Below the pieces are notes generated by a model. The model did no database searches. It was given only the letters and a program-made list of their open reading frames with translations, and was not told where the DNA came from. 60,000 bases of DNA, taken from NCBI GenBank assembly GCA_014529385.2, contig CM043967.1, positions 79,817,278-79,877,277 of the forward strand, written 5' to 3'. Below, one piece after another: positions 43,872 to 53,943 of the stretch. Numbering within the stretch: position 1 is the stretch's first letter; every line of letters starts with the position of its first letter. A program made the position numbers and the translations under genes. The DNA comes from Adiantum capillus-veneris. Taxonomy: Eukaryota > Streptophyta > Polypodiopsida > Polypodiales > Pteridaceae.

Positions 43872-44343
43872 TGAAAGTTCAATCCTTAGAGATCTAGCTC
43901 TATTACCAATTGAGTTGCAGGAGCAAGTAGTAAGGAGTCTCCCTCATAACAAGAGGGTGGTGAAGTTAAGACGGAAGGTCCTACGCGTGGATTCCATTTT
44001 CCTCTTGTTGTTGGGCACTAAGGAAGACCGCACATTCATCCAACTAGTGTGTGCCCTAAGATTGGTAAATAGAGTGAAATTTGGCGTTTGGCGAGTGCAT
44101 TTCACCATTGAGGAAGACTCTTCAGGAAACTTGCGGCCAGAGTTCATGCTTCATAGAATCACATTTGGTGAATTTTTCCCTCATTTGCGTCTTATTAATA
44201 GTTTTCCTTTCGCTTTCAACAAAGGAGATAGGGAGCTATTCAGAGCTTGTCTTAATAAAGAGAGCATAGAGAAGATTGCAAATTTGTATAAATTCTCATC
44301 CTTCTCTACTTTCTATGACACTTTGTTCATAGAGACATTGTAA
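43872..44343 (+). CDS. D leader ORF b1 (about 157 codons, F-box-like N-terminus, no ATG)
   Basis: The open frame runs from 43789 to TAA at 44343 but has no ATG before about residue 115 of that frame. A branch-point-like CTAAC (43850) and TGTGTGTGCAG ending at 43871 look like a 3' splice site, so I start the exon at 43872. LALLPIELQEQVVRSLPHNK resembles the start of an F-box (LPxELxxxIxxxLP). The rest (FIQLVCALRLVNRVKF, HRITFGEFFPHLRLINSFPF) is shared with b2. It may act through a Skp1-type ligase, but that is inference from one motif. Confidence 0.5.
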
Positions 44344-44397
44344 ATCTCTTTATGCTTTTGAATGATTTAACCATAATCCTAAGGAGTTTTTGTCCAG

Positions 44398-44848
44398 GAA
44401 TTTTGTAGCACAAGTGGGGTCTTTAAATCTTGCAAACTTGATTGGACTTGATGAGGATGTTCTTTATGAAATTGTGAGAAGGTTGCCTCACTCCGACTGT
44501 GTGGAACTCGAAGGAAAGGAGCTCCTAGTCAATTGCTACTTTCTCACGGCCTTCGACGAGCATGAAGATCTAGTTTTTATACAAACCGCTTATGCATTGA
44601 GAATTGTAGAGCAAGTGCAATTTATCACTTGGGACGTGGTTGCTCTTTTGGATCCAGAAAATGAAGTTCTAGAGATTTCTATTTATCACCTTAGCTTTGA
44701 AGAATTTCAACCCTTCTTAGAGCTCATCAATAGTCTACCCTTTTGTTTTGATCAAACAAATCGAGACCTTATTGAAGCTTGGATAGCTGAAGAAGAAAAC
44801 CTAGAGTGGTATTTTCTCACTTCTTCATTTGCAGGCGAGTGGTTCTAA
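44398..44848 (+). CDS. D leader ORF b2 (about 150 codons, paralogue of b1, no ATG)
   Basis: Open from TTG at 44390 to TAA at 44848 with no ATG anywhere. It is preceded by GGAGTTTTTGTCCAG ending at 44397, a 3' splice-site-like sequence of the same phase as that of b1. LDEDVLYEIVRRLPHSD resembles an F-box start. FIQTAYALRIVEQVQF-x-x-W and FEEFQPFLELINSLPFCF match b1. A further acceptor-like TTCATTTGCAG ends at 44834, just before gag. Confidence 0.5.
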
Positions 44849-44897
44849 ATCTCTATTGTATCCCTTATTGTAACTCGTGTTGTAATCTTTCATAATA

Positions 44898-45923
44898 ATG
44901 GAGAGCCAACGCCAAATGTCTGGATATCCTCTTTTCTTTGGAGAGCCTAGAGAGGATGCAGAATTATTTTTAGCAAATTTCAAGATGTCTTGCCGTATCA
45001 AGAGGATAGTAACCGATCAAGAACGTGTAGAAATGTTTGAGGTGGTCCTTAGGAAAGATGCTAGTACTTGGTTTGACTCTTTGCCTGAGGAAGTTAAGGG
45101 GAATTACATAGAAGTTTTGAATCGTTTTAAGAGATACTTCTTTGATCCCCAAAACACTCAAAAACTATGGCAAGACATTGTTTCTCATAAGCAAAAAGAC
45201 TTAGATGACTACTACTTGTACAAGCAAGAGTTTCTACGTCTTTGGGCTCTATGGATACGAAATGTTGCTAACCCTGGTGATGGTGCATAATTTTTAAAGA
45301 AGGAGAGGTTCATAGCCGGACTCTTTCCTGACCTTAAGGTAAAAGTTGAGGCGGGTGCACCTGCTACTTTTGATGCAGCTGAAACTAGGGCTGCTGAGAA
45401 GTATAGGAAACTCAAGTGCTTAAGGGGAGAGGTTCCAATAGAAGGTCTGAGACCCAAAGGTAAGTCACAAGCATCAACATCGAGGGAGCTTCCTGAGGTA
45501 ACGGCGGAAGTAATTGAGAAGTTAAACGAATCTTTAAGCAGCCTGTCAATTCACCTTGCACAAGCTGTAGGTCCAAAGGGACAAGCAAAGAAGTCTGAAG
45601 AGCGAGATCCACGACCTAGGAGAGTCTTGCAATGTTGGAATTGCGGAGAGTCTGGACATGGGATGTATAATTGTCCTTGGCCCCGTGGGGAGCCAGGGAG
45701 GCCTAACTTGAATTACCCAGTGATGAATGCAGGTGAAGGAACTGGTCAACAACCAAGGCTTCTACAAAGGCCAAATGGACCAAGACCACCTCCACAAGGG
45801 GTAGAAGGAGTTCCACCTTTGCCAGATCCAAATGTGCATGTGGTAGAGGTGACAAATTCAAATGAGGTTGACATGGAAGCCAATGGAATTAAGCGTGGCC
45901 GAGGAAAAGGTAAAGAGAAATAA
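44898..45923 (+). pseudogene. D gag with one internal stop
   Basis: ATG at 44898. A Retrotrans_gag domain (FFGEPREDAELFLANFK, DASTWFDSLP, FKRYFFDPQNTQKLWQDI) runs to TAA at 45288, which replaces a codon in the middle of the domain (CAA to TAA would explain it). The same frame continues through ERFIAGLFPDLKVKVE to a zinc knuckle CWNCGESGHGMYNC near 45632, a P-rich stretch, and TAA at 45921. Pol continues in the same frame behind that stop. Confidence 0.85.
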
Positions 45924-46034
45924 GGAGTCACATCACAGAGTGACCATGGACAAGGCAAGAAGGCAAAGGAAACCAAGGAAACCAAGAGGACTCGACGTCG
46001 TATCAACCTCCAAGATTTCCCTCTTGGACATGGT

Positions 46035-48737
46035 ATGGCTCCGTACAACTTGTTGGAAGACATGAGAGGTAAGGGTCCTGATATTTCATGGCCTCAATTT
46101 CTTGCATTATGTCCACAAGCTAGGAGGGATTTAACAAGGGCAGTTAGCACTAGGAGAAAGGTAAAAGAGAGTGTGCCTGTTGTAAAAATTGCACAAGCTG
46201 AAATGAATGAGGACATTACACCGGTGCTAGACTGTTACATCAAAGGAAGATTGGTTAGGAAAGGTCTAGTGGATGGGGGTGCACAAATTTGCATCATGAC
46301 AGAGGGACTCATGCAAAGACTAGGCATGCACATCCAGGAGACACCTGAAATCAAAGTCAAGATGGCAAACAATAGCAAGGCTAGGTGTGTAGGCATTTGT
46401 AAAAATGTCTTTGTAGAGGCCTTTGGCATTAAGAAAGCGGTGGATTTTTATGTTATGTCGACCAAGGGAAGTGGTTATCCATTTATCCTAGGAAGACCAT
46501 GGCTAATGAAAATGCGAGCTTTGCAGGATTGGGAGAGTGGGAAATTAATTTGCAGGAATGACAATCATAAGAAGGTTGTCTTTGACATGAAGGAGCAACG
46601 CCAAGAGGAGCTCCATGAAGAATCATCTCAAAGTGAGACGGAAGAAGGTTGGACCGATAGCACTTCAGAAGAAGAAAGTAGCGGCAGCATTACTGAAGAG
46701 GAGTCTTCCATCGAAGTCATGGGGGTAAGGTTTAAGCCAAGAAACCAAGAGACCTCTTGTCAAGGTTTGGAAGAGGTAGGTTCCCAAGAGAACCAAAAGG
46801 TGGAAGATGAAGGAATGTTAGAAGGTATGTTGTCTACAACACTTACAAAGGATGAAAGAGAGGAGTTCAAATGTGTGCTAAGGAAATTTCCGAGGCTTTT
46901 TGCTAAAGACTACACCGATGTGCGTGGAGTAGATGTTGTTCAACACAAGATTGAGTTGAAGCCAGAGGCCACACCTAAGGCTCAAAAGCTACGAAGGCTA
47001 GGAGTCATTAAGGAGCAGGCTTTACTCAAGGAGGTAAGAAAGCTTCTAGCAGCAGGGTTCATTTATCCAGTGGAGAATTCAGAGTGGGTCTCTCCTGTTG
47101 TTGTCACTCCTAAGAAGAACGGCAAGTGGAGGGTGTGTGTGGATTACCGTCCCCTCAATGAGGCAACAAAGAGAGATCACTTTCCCCTCCCATTCCATGA
47201 TGAGATACTAAATGAGGTAGCTGGTCATGAGAAGTACACTGTGTGCGATGGTTACTCAGGTTACTTTCAAATAGGGATTGCACTGGAGGATCAATTGAAA
47301 ACAACCTTTATCACTCCTTGGGGTTGTTATGCTTTTAGAGTCATGCCATTTGGTCTGACAAATGCTCCTGCAACATTCCAACGTTTCATGAATATGGTGT
47401 TTCAAGCATTCTTTGGAAAGTCAATTAGGGTGTTCATTGATGATTTCTGTATTTATAGCTCAAAATCAATGCATCTACAAAGGGTAGAAGAAGGTTTAAA
47501 GAAGCTCTACGACATGGGAGGTCAACTCAACCCCGACAAGTGCCACATGGGTGAGGATGAAGTGATCTTGCTTGGTCACAAGGTTTCCTATAAAGGCATT
47601 GAGGTGGATCCTTCAAAGGCAAAGGCTCTTATTGAGCTCCCATCACCGAAGAGTCTTAAGGAGGTCATCTCTTTCATTCAGAAGGTGAAGTATATGTCAC
47701 GCTTCATTCACTTAGCCTCGGAGTTTCTTCATCCTTTGCAAAAGTTAACACAACAAGTAGAATTTGCATGGTCTAATGAGATTGAAGAGTATTTTTGTAA
47801 CATTAAAGTCATTTTGTCAGAGCTACCAACACTCATGCCTCCTTGTTGGGAGTACACATTCTTTGTTAGCTCTAGTGTTGGAAGGGAAACAATTGGTGCT
47901 GTGTTGCTACAACAAGATCCCCACAGTACAAGGATGCGACCCATCTACTTTGCTAGTAGGGTCATGAATGCTTTGGAGAGAGACTACACAGAAGCAGAAC
48001 TCATGATGCTTTCTCTCATGTTTGCGGTGAGAAAGTTTAGATCCTACCTGCTACCAAAACCTTTTGTAATTCTCACTGCAGAAAATTTGTTCCCTTGGGT
48101 GTCATCTCAAATGAATCTTAGTACTAGGATCTCAAAGTGTATTATGGAGTTGCAAGAGTTTCAATACTCTTTCAAGGTAGAAGATAGTGTGCGTGCACAA
48201 TTGGCAGGGATTCTCACTTATAGGGTGCACGAAAAGGAGATTAAGGTGCCTGAAGTAAAGACCCTACCATTGCCACCACCAAAAAGTATTCCTAATGCTT
48301 TTACCTTGTTCTTTGATGGAGCTTTTCGTCGAGCCACAGGAAAAGCAGGGGGAGGGCTAGTGTTGCTCAACCCAAGTGGAGAGGTGGTCATGAAAGAGAA
48401 GTTCAATCTACCAAGTTCAGCTAGCAACAATCAAGCAGAATATGACACTCTACTTCATGGTTTGAAGATGTGCATTGGCCGAGGGATACAACGTCTCATG
48501 GTAAAAGGAGATGCACTTCTCATTGTTAAACAGATTTTAGGCATTTGGGCATGCAAGAATGAAAGCTTAAGGACAAAAGTTCATGCCATTCGTAGGCTAT
48601 TTAATCAATTTGAGGAGGTGCAATTATATCATATTCCTAGGAAACAAAATGAAGATGCTGATTTACTTGCACAACAAGCCGTTGCATGTGTAAATAAAGA
48701 AGTGCAGGTCATCATGGTGGCAGCAACTGTCAAGTAA
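46035..48737 (+). CDS. D protease, reverse transcriptase, RNase H and archaeal-type RNase H
   Basis: 900 codons. Retropepsin near residue 80 reads LVDGGAQICIM (DGG instead of DTG/DSG), with ILGRPWLM near 153. RT: KKNGKWRVCVDYRPLN near 358, FRVMPFGLTNAPATFQRFM, catalytic FIDD near 467. The first RNase H has SSS where DAS is expected and TAEN where TDH is expected, so it is probably inactive. The second, archaeal-type RNase H has D near 760 (FFDGAF), E near 801 (NNQAEY), D near 825 (KGDA) and D near 873 (NEDAD). Two RNase H domains mark the Tat lineage. The frame is open upstream to the gag stop, so expression may be by readthrough. Confidence 0.92.
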   Translation: MAPYNLLEDMRGKGPDISWPQFLALCPQARRDLTRAVSTRRKVKESVPVVKIAQAEMNEDITPVLDCYIKGRLVRKGLVDGGAQICIMTEGLMQRLGMHIQETPEIKVKMANNSKARCVGICKNVFVEAFGIKKAVDFYVMSTKGSGYPFILGRPWLMKMRALQDWESGKLICRNDNHKKVVFDMKEQRQEELHEESSQSETEEGWTDSTSEEESSGSITEEESSIEVMGVRFKPRNQETSCQGLEEVGSQENQKVEDEGMLEGMLSTTLTKDEREEFKCVLRKFPRLFAKDYTDVRGVDVVQHKIELKPEATPKAQKLRRLGVIKEQALLKEVRKLLAAGFIYPVENSEWVSPVVVTPKKNGKWRVCVDYRPLNEATKRDHFPLPFHDEILNEVAGHEKYTVCDGYSGYFQIGIALEDQLKTTFITPWGCYAFRVMPFGLTNAPATFQRFMNMVFQAFFGKSIRVFIDDFCIYSSKSMHLQRVEEGLKKLYDMGGQLNPDKCHMGEDEVILLGHKVSYKGIEVDPSKAKALIELPSPKSLKEVISFIQKVKYMSRFIHLASEFLHPLQKLTQQVEFAWSNEIEEYFCNIKVILSELPTLMPPCWEYTFFVSSSVGRETIGAVLLQQDPHSTRMRPIYFASRVMNALERDYTEAELMMLSLMFAVRKFRSYLLPKPFVILTAENLFPWVSSQMNLSTRISKCIMELQEFQYSFKVEDSVRAQLAGILTYRVHEKEIKVPEVKTLPLPPPKSIPNAFTLFFDGAFRRATGKAGGGLVLLNPSGEVVMKEKFNLPSSASNNQAEYDTLLHGLKMCIGRGIQRLMVKGDALLIVKQILGIWACKNESLRTKVHAIRRLFNQFEEVQLYHIPRKQNEDADLLAQQAVACVNKEVQVIMVAATVK

Positions 48738-50171
48738 CCGAGATACCACGGATTGGAGTCATTGACTCCCATTATTAGCTACATTTTGGAGGGCGAGTTT
48801 CCACAAGACTTCACGAAGGCTCAGAAGAGGAGACTCATGAAGAAGGCAAGCGCATATCTCTTCCTAGAAGGCTCCCTCTATCATAGAGGGAAGGATCAAG
48901 TGTGCAGAAGAGTACCAACTATCGAGGAAATTCCAGCCATTCTAAAAGGTTTTCATGAAGAAGCATGTGGTGGTCATTTTGCCCAAGAATTAACTGTGAA
49001 GAATATTTTGCTTGCGGGGTATGTTTGGCCAAGCTTGCATGTGGATGTTCAACATTGGTGTAAAAGCTGTCACAATTGTCAGATAAATGGAAATAGAAGA
49101 TTGGTGCATGGCCCGAGGCAAATAGTGCTTGCAAATGGACCCTTTGAAAAGTGGGGCATTGATGCTTTGGGTCCTCTGCCTAGGACAAAAAATGGTAAAC
49201 TCTACATTCTAGTGGCTGTAGACTATATGACTAGGTGGGTGGAAGCACAAAGTGTGGCAAAGGTAAATGAGAAGACAGTGAGCAAATTCGTCTACACTCA
49301 CATTTGTTGTAGATTTGGCACACCTTTGGATATTGTTTCTGATAATGGTCCAGGGTTTAGAAAGGGATTGCTCACAGAAGTCTGTGAAGAACTTCACATT
49401 CTACATCGTCACAGTACACCCTACTATCCCCAATCAAATGGTTTGGTAGAAAAAGCTAATGGTGTCATTGCAGGCATCATTAGAAAAATGGTGAAAAACA
49501 AGACAAAGTTGTGGGATGACTTCTTGGATGGTGCCTTGTGGGCATATCGAACCACATATAGGGAGGCCACGGAGTTCACACCATTTCACTTGGTCTATGG
49601 TCAAGAGGCTTTGCAACCTATTGAGCTCAACATTCCAACAATGCGACTTCATGGCAAAGGAGCACAAGATGATCAAGAGGTATGGATGGATAGACTGCTT
49701 ACCTTAGCTGAGCTTGAGTGGAAAAGAGAAGCAGCATACGAGTGCTATAAGAGGAAATCCACACAGACAAAGGAGAAGCTTGACAAGAAACTGAAGGACA
49801 AAGGCATCAATGAAGGAGATCTTGTGCTAAGGTATGACAATCGACTCGATAATCGTTTTGATGCCAAATTTGAAACAAAATGGCAGGGGCCATACATAGT
49901 CAAGAAGGCTTTCAATTCAAGTTACTATCAACTTATGGACTTGAATGGGAAAGAGCACTCCAAGAAGGTAAACGGCTATCGCTTGAAGCCTTACTTGAGT
50001 CGCCTTCTACCAAAGGATCTACCAGAACAAAAGGCAACTATCCCATGTAAGTATTGTTCCATGAAGCATGAGTGTAACTCTAGCCAAAATTTTGAGGGGC
50101 CAAACAATAAAGATCTCGTCAAGGACTCTGAAGCACTCTCTTTGGAAAAGATTCTTTATGATGGTACATGA
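48738..50171 (+). CDS. D integrase
   Basis: Same frame as gag and RT, separated from the latter only by TAA at 48735. HHCC zinc region (GFHEEACGGH ... WCKSCHNC) near residues 70-110; catalytic D (GIDALGPLP), D (VSDNGPGF) and E (GLVEKANG) with 60 and 36 residue steps. C-terminal KWQGPYIVKKAF and YYQLMDLNGKEH, then a tail with C-x2-C. No chromodomain. No usable ATG near the start (the open frame begins with the stop), so a fusion product is likely. Confidence 0.92.
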   Translation, partial: PRYHGLESLTPIISYILEGEFPQDFTKAQKRRLMKKASAYLFLEGSLYHRGKDQVCRRVPTIEEIPAILKGFHEEACGGHFAQELTVKNILLAGYVWPSLHVDVQHWCKSCHNCQINGNRRLVHGPRQIVLANGPFEKWGIDALGPLPRTKNGKLYILVAVDYMTRWVEAQSVAKVNEKTVSKFVYTHICCRFGTPLDIVSDNGPGFRKGLLTEVCEELHILHRHSTPYYPQSNGLVEKANGVIAGIIRKMVKNKTKLWDDFLDGALWAYRTTYREATEFTPFHLVYGQEALQPIELNIPTMRLHGKGAQDDQEVWMDRLLTLAELEWKREAAYECYKRKSTQTKEKLDKKLKDKGINEGDLVLRYDNRLDNRFDAKFETKWQGPYIVKKAFNSSYYQLMDLNGKEHSKKVNGYRLKPYLSRLLPKDLPEQKATIPCKYCSMKHECNSSQNFEGPNNKDLVKDSEALSLEKILYDGT

Positions 50172-50184
50172 ATATACCATCATC

Positions 50185-50199
50185 CTGGGGGAGGGCTAA
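50185..50199 (+). other. D polypurine tract
   Basis: CTGGGGGAGGGCTAA directly before the 3' LTR. Confidence 0.8.
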
Positions 50200-52859
50200 T
50201 GATAGCCGTTTTTCGGCTCTTTGTAATTACCACAGTGAGTTACCTCACCCTACCAAAATCACCCAAACACTGTGGCTATCCCTACCATTTCACTGTACAT
50301 AGGCGTGCGTGAGTTACGGGACTTTTCCCATATCTTCTTAAAAAACCCTCAATTAGCTAGTCATTGGGCTAGTTGAGCCAAAAATAAAAAATATATAAAT
50401 AAAAAAATATAAGTATATTATGGCCCATGCGTATGTAAATATTTCTTTATATATAGGGCCTAAATAAAAGATTTTTTCATAATTATTTTGGTATTTATTT
50501 AAATATTTCTACCTAGGTGTGTGTTATTTATGCTCTGTACATTGCCTCACCATTACCACAATTTTTTCTTACCATTTTTCATACTCTTTATTCCATATAG
50601 AAATATTTTCATGTAAGCTTCTCTTATATTTGGTGTAACTCCACCCCAACAAAAATCCAAAAAAACTAGTTTTATTTATGTGTATATTTTTTCACTATTT
50701 TGATTTTTCCCTTCCTACATCTATTTTGTTTTTTTCTAAAAAATTAGAACACCAAAAATATTTATCTTTTTATGGTAGCCTCATAATGAGAGAGATTTCT
50801 TTTGACCCCTTTATATTTTTTCCACTTATATTATTTATATTTGACATGTACATATTTTTTAGACCCCTCAATATTTGATTTTCTTAGTTGTACTATTCAC
50901 TTATATCCTAATCTCAACAATATCTTCAATTATAGACCTACCAAATAAGGTCAAGGGTAGGTGGCATGCATACATGCACTATGGAGGGCTCACTCTTGGA
51001 GGTATTCAAAAGAATCATCCAAAGAAGGACCCCACAAGGACCTTTGCAGTGGAAAAAAACGGTCGGTTTTGTTGAATTTTTAAAGTTCACTTGCTCTCCG
51101 AATTTGAAAAGGTGATACAAACAAAAGTTGTAGCTCGTGGGCTGAACTTTTGTCTCAAATGTTTTCATATTTTTTTGAGCTACGAGCTGTGAGCTATGAT
51201 TTTTTTAGTGGACCCCAGTTTTCCCATGCTATGCAGCCACACTCTCTCTTCCACTTTATCATTTTCCTCTTTCACACACACTTCTCCACTCATCATCCCC
51301 ATCTCTCTCACCACTCCTCTCTGCACACTACTCACCTTCTCCTCAACCTTGAAGAATAAGAGAAACCATGGTGAACTCATACCTCCCACACACAATTCCA
51401 TTCCAAAATTGACCACCTAGTCTCATTTTTCCTCCTCCAAATTACCCATATCTATCAAAAAACCACAAAATTCAGCCTCTTCTCTTAAAAGACAGCATCA
51501 TGGTGGTTGATTACTCAGCTTCAATTACCTTGTCTCTCAAGGAAGGTCAAGAGTGGAGAAAAAATGTACCGTCAAAGCTAGTGGACCGTCAACAAGCGTC
51601 AAAATTGGCCCTACTCAAGACACTTGGAGTATCAACCTTGTAAGAAATCCACCTTTTCTTACCTCTTAAGAGTTTTTCTTCCTTATTTGTATCCTACATG
51701 GATACTCCCATTGTAAATATCCAATTCCATTTGTAAATTAATACTAACTCTACTAACACTAACCCACTATGAAAAGTCCTATCACCTCCATTTCTCTCCT
51801 CTCTCTTTCCCCACCAACTTCTTGATAATTCCAAGCAAAAGAAATTAGATAAATTGCTGAAAATCTAACCCAACCATGGTTAGAGGAGTAACCCTAGCCT
51901 TCAAAATTGCTATAAAAGAAGGGTGTAGCTAGCACAAAAGGGGGAGCCATAAGCAAGAGCACTATGCTATAGCTTGAGAAGCCAAGCTCAACCTCTCTAG
52001 AAGGAGCTCTTGAGTGGAAGCTCATTGTCTTATGCATGTGCATGTGTTGTAATAGGGGATTAGCAAGGGAAATCTATGCCATTGTAAGAGAGAGAGAGTG
52101 ATCATTCAATTGAGAGTAGGAAATCTATCATTTCTCCTACTAGTGTAAGCCCAACATTCGCTGAATCAAGGAGGGTGGATTTGGACTAAGCTCGGATACT
52201 TTGTCTCCCTTCCAACGTGAAGTAATGGACAACAATGATGCGTAAGTATCTTGGTGTTTTTTGTTAAGTTCTTGATAGCTTGTCTCTGGTGTTGTCATCA
52301 ATCTAGCCATAAATCCCACATACTGTAAGAGGGCGACAGGGTGGAGAGGACTCCCCTGGCCTTAAGACACTGATTGGGGTGGCTTTTCTTGTGATGTGTT
52401 GTGGTGAAATTTACGCAAGCTATGTTGAACAAGTACTAATCTCACTTTGATTTGTCATGACAGATTTGTAAGAAGGTATTAATGCAACAAGCACCCCCTC
52501 CCCCTTTCTCTCTCTTTCTTAAATATATAGTTGTGTTTGCTTGATCATTGCCGATACGTTTCAAAGCAGCCCGAGCACTCTCTCTCTCTCTCTCTCTCTC
52601 TCGTGTTTTAGTGTGTGAGAGTATTCCATTGGTGTTAGGGTTAGTGTAAATTCCTTGCTTGTTTGTGGGTTGCTCTAACGATTCTCCTCTTTTGCGTCCT
52701 AGTTCGCTCTTAAACTAGGTGGTGCCCCTTGTGTAGTTGGGATTTGGCTGTGGGTTTGTTGTTTTGGTTTGTGTTGTGTTGTGCCCCAGCCCCATTGAGC
52801 AACACGGGAGCCTTGAAGGGTGTCTAGAGGCCACTCTTCTTGTTGCCCGCCTCAGACCG
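50200..52859 (+). repeat. D 3' LTR
   Basis: Nearly identical to 40563-43230; differences include two near 50208 and 50312, one near 50850 and one near 52248, plus CT length. The last five bases of the 5' LTR (CCTCA) are missing. Confidence 0.93.
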
Positions 52860-53030
52860 TGAAATTTACGCAAGCTATGTTGAACAAGTACTAATCTCAC
52901 TTTGATTTGTCATGACAGATTTGTAAGAAGGTATTAATGCAACAAGCACCCCCTCCCCCTTTCTCTCTCTTTCTTAAATATATAGTTGTGTTTGCTTGAT
53001 CATTGCCGATACGTTTCAAAGCAGCCCGAG

Positions 53031-53078
<48 letters not shown>

Positions 53079-53329
53079 TTTTAGTGTGTGAGAGTATTCC
53101 ATTGGTGTTAGGGTTAGTGTAAATTCCTTGCTTGTTTGTGGGTTGCTCTAACGATTCTCCTCTTTTGCGTCCTAGTTCGCTCTTAAACTAGGTGGTGCCC
53201 CTTGTGTAGTTGGGATTTGGCTGTGGGTTTGTTGTTTTGGTTTGTGTTGTGTTGTGCCCCAGCCCCATTGAGCAGCACGGGAGCCTTGAAGGGTGTCTAG
53301 AGGCCACTCTTCTTGTTGCCCGCCTCGGA
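52860..53329 (+). repeat. Partial second copy of the D LTR end
   Basis: Repeats 52405-52856 with a longer CT run, so the LTR end is tandemly duplicated with a 455-bp period. At the AGCAGCACGGG site it matches the 5' LTR rather than its neighbour. It ends at GCCTCGGA. Confidence 0.92.
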
Positions 53330-53345
53330 ATGTTATATTCCGAGG
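53323..53345 (+). other. Hairpin at the right border of D
   Basis: Perfect 9-bp arms CCTCGGAAT / ATTCCGAGG with a 5-nt loop. One arm begins in the last bases of D, the other lies in the flank. Confidence 0.7.
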
Positions 53346-53359
53346 ATGGAATCTACATC

Positions 53360-53370
53360 AGGAAGGGAGG
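53360..53370 (+). other. C polypurine tract
   Basis: AGGAAGGGAGG, 2 bp before the C 3' LTR. Confidence 0.7.
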
Positions 53371-53372
53371 CA

Positions 53373-53646
53373 TGTTAACCACCGGTGTCCACTTCTAGTA
53401 ATCATGGTCCAGGCTTGTCGGTCCAATAGGAAAAGGGTAAGAGTGATCGCCGAGATGAGAGGCGCACTCTAACTGGAACATTCAAGGGTTAGTTGGCTAA
53501 GAATGGGTGCTCAAGTGTGAATGGGTGAGCTCATATAAAAAAGTCACCTAAACCTAAAAATCACTCATTCTCTGATTTGTGCAATTGAAGAGTGCTCTTG
53601 CTCCATCTCCATCTTCTTCTTCATCTCCTTGTGTATGTGTGTATGC

Positions 53647-53714
<68 letters not shown>

Positions 53715-53943
53715 ATTGCGACGGCACATCGACGGCAAGGTGGTTGAGTGTGGCATGGTGATAGCTCCCTCTTCTTTGCGGCGGTGAGGAATCCTCCACG
53801 AAGGCGAGCGTAGGGCGGTGAGTGACACACCCTTGCTCTCTTGAACTTGCTAGATTAATCTGGTTGTGTGCTTGCATCCATTTGTGGCTTGCACATAGTG
53901 AATGGCAAGTCCCTTGATTTGACACATGCGACAGATGCGCACA
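53373..53943 (+). repeat. C 3' LTR (571 bp)
   Basis: Pairs with 33768-34338. TATAAAA at 53534-53540 and a GA run at about 53650-53713. The gag of B resumes directly after it. Confidence 0.92.

Larger units (their letters stand above)
40563..53329 (+). mobile_element. D: Tat-type Ty3/gypsy element with leader ORFs and dual RNase H
   Basis: 5' LTR 40563-43235, PBS, four leader ORFs (two paralogous pairs), gag, protease, RT, RNase H, archaeal-type RNase H, integrase, polypurine tract, 3' LTR from 50200. Gag to integrase share one frame (44898-50171) with three TAA stops. The LTRs have only about ten base differences in 2.66 kb, so the insertion is recent. The right end has a 455-bp internal tandem duplication and lacks the last LTR bases. 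No TSD is found (left flank GGTAG), so the right border is rearranged. Confidence 0.92.

Noticed and set aside
43978-43992. CCTACGCGT in b1, similar to an arm of the E1 palindrome
   Set aside because: Short, coding, single and without a second arm; likely chance.
43789-44848. b1 and b2 as captured host F-box genes
   Set aside because: Possible in origin, but they lie inside D between primer site and gag, and no full host F-box protein is recognisable.
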